Part shown: positions 60,007-64,000 of the stretch, one piece after another
How positions within the stretch are numbered: the first letter of the stretch is position 1
Layout: every line of letters starts with the position of its first letter
NCBI RefSeq assembly: GCF_030563405.1
Contig: NZ_CP130748.1
Span: 930,001-994,000 of the forward strand
Reading direction: 5' to 3'
Origin: Vibrio sp. SNU_ST1
GTDB taxonomy: Bacteria > Pseudomonadota > Gammaproteobacteria > Enterobacterales > Vibrionaceae
DNA: 64,000 nt
Position numbers and translations under genes: made by a program
Notes under the pieces: generated by a model
What the model was told of the DNA's origin: nothing
Database searches by the model: none
Seen by the model: the letters and a program-made list of their open reading frames with translations, nothing else

Positions 60007-60107
60007 TCTCGCGTTTGAGCTCCACCTTAAACTACCACGTGTTTATCAGGATGCTATGTTTTATAAGCGGTGCATTTCAGTTCAATGTCACCATCAGCAG
60101 TTATAGC

Positions 60108-60446
60108 TTAGCTATCACGTTCGCTGAGATGCTCTTTTGCGATAGTACTATCTTCATCAGCATAAAATCTAACTTGGAATTCACAGTCATCTGTTAAAAA
60201 TTCCACTTTGTGCCAGTATTGAGGTGGGCTTATTGTGTGTTCTCCTGCATTTATCAGAATCTCACTCTCCACCTCTCCCTTTGAGTCTGCAAAACCAAAA
60301 AACTTTAATGTTCCTTTTAGTACACAAATCTTTCCGTAAACCCCTGCTCTAGTGTTATGTCGATGGATAAACATTTTTGGTACATTATTTTTAGTGAACG
60401 TCGAAGTAGATTTATAATTTACAAAATTGCTAGGAATCGTAGTCAT
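60108..60446 (-). CDS. YeaR-like cupin (DUF1971)
   Basis: The 112-aa cupin has the RHNTRAGVYGKICVLKGTLKFFGF block and matches DUF1971, the family of E. coli YeaR and TehB partners. yeaR is nitrate- and NO-inducible in E. coli (NarL and NsrR). Here it follows aox by 25 bases on the same strand under NsrR-type sites. Function unknown. ATG 60446 follows GAGGCGAAAATT. Confidence 0.88.
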   Translation of the reverse strand: MTTIPSNFVNYKSTSTFTKNNVPKMFIHRHNTRAGVYGKICVLKGTLKFFGFADSKGEVESEILINAGEHTISPPQYWHKVEFLTDDCEFQVRFYADEDSTIAKEHLSERDS

Positions 60447-60471
60447 AATTTTCGCCTCAAGTATTCATTGT

Positions 60472-61107
60472 TTACAGTTGATGTTCTGGAAGATCTTTTT
60501 GTTGATAAGCGTCTGCAAAGCCGTGATTTTTGTCTCGATGCTTAGCTTCATCTTCACGTACTCGCAATATGACATCTCGAAGTAAGGAGTCTTCCGGAAG
60601 CTGGTAATAATCAATCGCGATTCGTGGCGCTGCAACATTTTCAACTTCACCACAGTCAATTTTTTCTAAGTATTCTGTATAACTTTTACATGCTTCTTCC
60701 TCAAAATACCCTACGACGCGATGGGCAATTTTAGAAGAGAGAAGGTAAATAATGCTATATACAACAATAAAGGTTCCTTGCCCTGCTAAAACTAGAAAGC
60801 GCTCAACCCAACTTGGTTTTGCTATATCTAAAAAAATCATCAAGTGCATACGTTCGTTTTCTGCTTCATCTAATAACTCTCTAATCCAACCTTGATCATC
60901 TTTCATACGACGTAGCGCTTTAAGATGATTAAACATACCTGCGACCATTCCTGGTACTGCTGCAATAGTTTCTAAGATAACAGCGCGCTTTGCGTATTTT
61001 TTCCCATAAAAAATGTTTAGTGTAAATTTAAGAATCTGCGTAATACGATAAGCAATACGCTCTGAAAAACTGGAGGCTTTCTTATGAGTTAGGATGAATT
61101 CTTTCAT
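60472..61107 (-). CDS. aox: Alternative oxidase (NO-resistant quinol oxidase)
   Basis: The 211-aa diiron protein keeps the AOX ligands: Glu46 (LETIAAVPG), Glu85 and His88 (NERMH), Glu137 (FEEEA), Glu187 and His190 (REDEAKHRD). AOX oxidises quinol with O2 without pumping protons and is insensitive to NO and cyanide. V. fischeri aox is repressed by NsrR. I start at ATG 61107; a GTG at 61119 is possible. The operon partner is the YeaR-like gene. Confidence 0.95.
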   Translation of the reverse strand: MKEFILTHKKASSFSERIAYRITQILKFTLNIFYGKKYAKRAVILETIAAVPGMVAGMFNHLKALRRMKDDQGWIRELLDEAENERMHLMIFLDIAKPSWVERFLVLAGQGTFIVVYSIIYLLSSKIAHRVVGYFEEEACKSYTEYLEKIDCGEVENVAAPRIAIDYYQLPEDSLLRDVILRVREDEAKHRDKNHGFADAYQQKDLPEHQL

Positions 61108-61128
61108 TGTGAGTCTCACTTGATTTAT

Positions 61129-61151
61129 AAGATGTATTTAATATATATCTT
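61129..61151. promoter_or_regulatory. NsrR-type operator 1 of aox-yeaR
   Basis: A 23-base site with arms AAGATGTATTT and ATATATATCTT matches the NsrR consensus well; it begins 21 bases upstream of the aox ATG. Confidence 0.82.
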
Positions 61152-61163
61152 ATATTACCCCAA

Positions 61164-61186
61164 AACAAGTATTTCAAATGCACCTT
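61164..61186. promoter_or_regulatory. NsrR-type operator 2 of aox-yeaR (weaker)
   Basis: A second 23-base site (right arm AAATGCACCTT, left arm AACAAGTATTT) is spaced 35 bases from the first, start to start. Confidence 0.6.
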
Positions 61187-61395
61187 TGTAAGGATATGTT
61201 TTCTTCTTGAGATAACCGGATTTTAGCTACCGATTTTATTGTTTAAGGGAATGAGTTATTAGCTCTTATCCTTTAAGTTATCAGCGCGTTTCGACTTGGA
61301 GTGACAGGTGGGATGGAGGTGTTGATTTTCATCTTCTTGAATGCTTTCTTTAACAATGATGTTTAAAAAAGAATCCCATGTGGTTAGAGGGGGGG

Positions 61396-61562
61396 GATTC
61401 CCAACTCGCTTGTTCCTCGCTCTTGATGATGACGAATAAAGCGATTGAAATTAAAGGCGTCATTCTCGAAAGCGATGAGGGAGCGTAATCGGATATCTGA
61501 GATTGGTCTCTATCAGCTGAAAATCGAAAAAAGGTTGACGATAAACGTCAACCCTTTTTAGT
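61396..61562. repeat. Repeat block B: second copy of the ERIC-like palindrome plus terminator
   Basis: This block repeats block A (59850-60006), including the CCCAACTCGCT start, CTCGCTCTTGA, CTATCAGCTGAAAATCGAAAA and the GGTTGACG / CGTCAACC hairpin. It would end the minus-strand transcript of the channel gene. Confidence 0.85.
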
Positions 61563-61627
61563 TTCTTCGCGCTTTAGTGTTTAAATCTCAAATATTTTTA
61601 TTCTTTGTGCATTTTGTTGATTGTGTC

Positions 61628-62497
61628 TTAATCTTCAACCACCACTCGCTTATCAGGATCTGCCAATTCACTCGCACAGTGTTTGCAATACATAGCATCC
61701 GAATCATGGCCGGCGCGGTTACAGTTTGGACATTTTACCAACTCTTTGTGCGAGTTCATCTCATTGCTGAGCTCTGCAGTAATAATCCCTGTAGGTACTG
61801 CTAAAATAGAGTAACCCAATAGCATGGTAAGCGAAGCGATCGCCTTACCTAACGCGGTTTGAGGGATCATGTCACCGTAGCCAACCGTAGTAATGGTCAC
61901 TATTGCCCAATAAATACTGTGGGGAATGCTTGTGAAGCCGTTTTCTGGCCCTTCAATAACAAAGATAAGCGCGCCGAAGATAACAACTAAGATGCCCACG
62001 GTGCTGAAAAAGATCAGTATCTTTCGTCTTGCCATTAACAGTGAACGTAACAGAATATTTGAATCTTGCAGGTAGCGAACCAGTTTTAAGATTCGGAAGA
62101 TACGCATCACACGCAGCAGTCTCACCACACCCATAAATGAAGCACCTGGGAAGATGATCGCTAGGTAGGTCGGAAGAATCGCCAATAGGTCCACGACACC
62201 ATAAAAGCTGGTGGCATAAGATTTTGGTTTCGGAGAACAATAGAGCCTTAACAAATACTCAAGAGTGAAGAGAGCAGTAAAAGTGTATTCAATATAACGC
62301 AGCTGCTGTGACCATTCGCTCATGACATTAGGGATGGACTCTAAGATAAGAACCAATAGCGAAGCCAAGATTGCAACGATCAGAGAAATATCAAATGCAC
62401 GTCCAGCTGGCGTGTGAGTACCAAAGATAATGACGTACAAATGATGCTTGAGTGGCTTGCGTGACATAAGGAGAGATTCATCTTTTGTTAAATGCAT
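61628..62497 (-). CDS. Voltage-gated potassium-type ion channel with C-terminal zinc ribbon
   Basis: The 289-aa protein has six helices with an S4-type voltage sensor (RLLRVMRIFRILKLVRY) and a pore with the selectivity filter TTVGYGD. The tail carries CPNC...CKHC, a four-cysteine zinc ribbon, which is unusual for a Kv channel. The start may be ATG 62497 or the Met at 62467 (MSRKPLKHH). Confidence 0.9.
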   Translation of the reverse strand: MHLTKDESLLMSRKPLKHHLYVIIFGTHTPAGRAFDISLIVAILASLLVLILESIPNVMSEWSQQLRYIEYTFTALFTLEYLLRLYCSPKPKSYATSFYGVVDLLAILPTYLAIIFPGASFMGVVRLLRVMRIFRILKLVRYLQDSNILLRSLLMARRKILIFFSTVGILVVIFGALIFVIEGPENGFTSIPHSIYWAIVTITTVGYGDMIPQTALGKAIASLTMLLGYSILAVPTGIITAELSNEMNSHKELVKCPNCNRAGHDSDAMYCKHCASELADPDKRVVVED

Positions 62498-62616
62498 TAA
62501 CAGTCATTATACAAGCTTCATAATAACGAGGCGAGTGAAAGCCCAATTGCTTTACTCGCCTCATCTATATTGCAATATTGTTGCCCTTTATAGAGCAACC
62601 GGATTACCGTTAAACG

Positions 62617-63255
62617 TTATGCTAAACCTGGGAACAAATTACGTAGGCCATTGGCGATGAACTCGATGCCCAATGCGCCAAGAATCAAGCCCATGATACG
62701 CGTGATCACGTTGATACCCGTTTGACCTAAAAAGCGAACGATAACCGGCGCTGAACGGAACAGAAGCCAAGAGCAGGTTGCAAACGCGATAATGCTAATG
62801 CCAATTCCCACAGTATCAATGGCTGCAGGGTAACGAGATCCGTAAACAATAGTCGAGCTGATTGCCCCGGGGCCCGCCATTAACGGCATAGCAAGAGGAA
62901 CAACACCGATTTGCTCCTTGCTGATGTATTCAGATTTCTCTTGTTTATTCTGCTTATCTTCACCGAGCTTACCGCTCATCATCGAAAATGCGATGCTCAA
63001 TAATAGCAAACCACCCGCAACACGAAATGAATCCAGCGAGATGCTAAACATATCAAGCAGCATTTGCCCCGCGACAAGCGACACAATCAGGATAATGGCA
63101 ACAGCAATGTTGGCTTGTAAGGCTGTCCTGTTCCTCTCTTCTGGCGGCATATGTGCAGTAAGAGAAACAAAAACAGGCATGATGCCGATTGGGTTTACGG
63201 CAGCAACAAGCCCAAGGAAGAATTGCATAAAAATAGCGAGTTCTAAGCCTTGCAT
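62617..63255 (-). CDS. MarC family inner-membrane protein (YchE-like)
   Basis: The 212-aa protein has six membrane helices (FLGLVAAVNPIGIMPVFVSL) and matches MarC/UPF0056; E. coli YchE lies next to adhE in the same way. The function is unknown and it is no longer thought to confer antibiotic resistance. Confidence 0.93.
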   Translation of the reverse strand: MQGLELAIFMQFFLGLVAAVNPIGIMPVFVSLTAHMPPEERNRTALQANIAVAIILIVSLVAGQMLLDMFSISLDSFRVAGGLLLLSIAFSMMSGKLGEDKQNKQEKSEYISKEQIGVVPLAMPLMAGPGAISSTIVYGSRYPAAIDTVGIGISIIAFATCSWLLFRSAPVIVRFLGQTGINVITRIMGLILGALGIEFIANGLRNLFPGLA

Positions 63256-63895
63256 GAGAGCGATCTCCAGTTAGCGAATTTTAAGGTTGAAGGTTTGATT
63301 CGGTGAATAGTCTGAGCGCGTAATGTAAGGGACAAATTGGATTTGCACGAATGAAAAAAACTAACCTGAAATAGGGGATTATTTTTAGAAAAACTAATTG
63401 AATATCGCTTTTGTGTCGGCCTTGTTGCAAGTTGGTTGTTAATGTTTCACTTTGTAATTTATTATCGAGTAACTGTTAACTGTCGCACGAATTTAATAAA
63501 AATTATGTCAAAATCTAGCCCGTGCAACGGTATGGATATACTCTCAGTAGCACGAATATAGCTGTATACATGTAATTTAACGGACTAAAAATGAAACTTT
63601 TTTACAGTTTATTACGCTATGTAGAAAAAACTTATCTGTTTGCTTGTTTTTTGAACTGATGAGAGGTGTGATTTTAATCTATGTAAATCATAACCTTAAG
63701 TCTATTTTTGTGATTGCCTTACTACTTTTTGGTTAATTCTTTTTGGGTAACTGATCTGGGTCAATTTTTTTCATACTGTGAAATAATATACTCAGTCCTG
63801 AAAGCAATTTACTAAGAACGTTGTTGTTAGAGGTTAAAAGCAAGCAGCGAAATTAATAAAAAGTTTTTAATATTTATTATTTTAGGAGATCCACC
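63256..63895. other. Long intergenic region upstream of adhE
   Basis: The 640-bp AT-rich region probably holds the regulated adhE promoter and a long leader. A 22-codon frame at 63591-63659 has no good ribosome site and is not called. I saw no repeat or RNA fold that I could support. Confidence 0.55.
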
Positions 63896-64000
63896 ATGCC
63901 TGTAACTAACTTAGCGGAACTTGATGCTCTAGTAGCACGCGTTAAAGCAGCACAAGAAGAGTTTGCAACATTCTCTCAAGAGAAAGTAGACGCAATCTTC
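63896..64000 (+). CDS. adhE: Bifunctional aldehyde/alcohol dehydrogenase AdhE (3' cut by window edge)
   Basis: The first 35 codons (MPVTNLAELDALVARVKAAQ...) match the N-terminus of AdhE, which reduces acetyl-CoA to ethanol via acetaldehyde. TTAGGAG lies eight bases before the ATG. The long leader upstream and the MarC/YchE neighbour fit. The rest of the gene lies outside the window. Confidence 0.93.
   Translation, partial: MPVTNLAELDALVARVKAAQEEFATFSQEKVDAIF

Larger units (their letters stand above)
59686..60107. other. Region between asd and the yeaR-like gene: terminator and repeat block A
   Basis: This 422-bp region holds an asd terminator, block A of the duplicated repeat (59850-60006), and a 100-base tail before the yeaR-like stop. 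No other gene is visible. Confidence 0.75.
61120..61627. other. Intergenic region upstream of aox: NsrR sites and repeat block B
   Basis: The 508-bp region holds two NsrR-type sites (61129-61151, 61164-61186), a stretch without features, and repeat block B (61396-61562) with the channel-gene terminator. No gene is visible. Confidence 0.75.

Noticed and set aside
63591..63659. 22-codon leader peptide before adhE
   Set aside because: It has no convincing ribosome site and no sign of attenuation structure.

Overview
The window looks like one chromosome segment of a marine Vibrio, probably close to the Splendidus clade. The evidence is the protein sequences themselves, the gammaproteobacterial gene order and the Vibrio-type regulators. 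I could not run any search, so the species is inference. Most of the 64 kb is conserved core genome. Several short accessory insertions break it up.

Layout. 1-8006: 3' end of fimV, then truA and the accD-folC-dedD-cvpA-purF cluster, with a PurR operator in front of cvpA-purF. 8085-10292: a LysR regulator and an RssB-like response regulator. 10440-15173: a 45-aa membrane protein, a ybaN homologue that seems to start at AUU, then apt-dnaX-ybaB-recR; dnaX carries a programmed -1 frameshift signal. 15257-25239: aquaporin, an unrecognised exported pair, two cysteine-cluster proteins, alkaline phosphatase, a BCCT transporter, a ChaN lipoprotein and rlmA. 25431-35162: chemoreceptor, yeaD, gapA, msrB, a DUF2989 lipoprotein, yeaC, ansA and sppA. 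35316-40553: a MITE-like repeat, fadH behind a perfect FadR-type palindrome, ydjA and topB.

40554-44424 is the most striking accessory region. An AT-rich insertion sits exactly at the 3' end of topB. It carries a 916-aa HD-phosphohydrolase/Hsp90-like (GHKL) ATPase and a divergent 3-TM protein, and it is followed by a second, broken copy of the topB 3' end. This looks like a small conflict or defence island at an insertion hotspot.

44464-47341: a DUF3080 lipoprotein, an SDR, a 41-aa membrane protein and a histone-deacetylase-like gene around a strong Fur box. 47369-50410: two identical tRNA-Ser(UGA) genes with matching promoters and terminators flank a nitric-oxide segment: nsrR, nnrS and a 35-aa Cys-rich peptide, with NsrR-type sites, plus a second MITE-like element. 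50531-59685: the yejM-yejL-yejK block, an Hpt protein, a coiled-coil lipoprotein, nhaC and asd. 60108-61107: alternative oxidase (aox) and a YeaR-like cupin behind two NsrR-type sites, bounded by two copies of a repeat-plus-terminator block. 61628-64000: a voltage-gated channel with a zinc ribbon, a MarC protein and the start of adhE.

Taken together, three separate transcription units (nsrR-nnrS, the Cys-rich peptide, aox-yeaR) appear to form a local NsrR nitric-oxide regulon within 14 kb. The topB insertion is the best candidate for an undescribed system.
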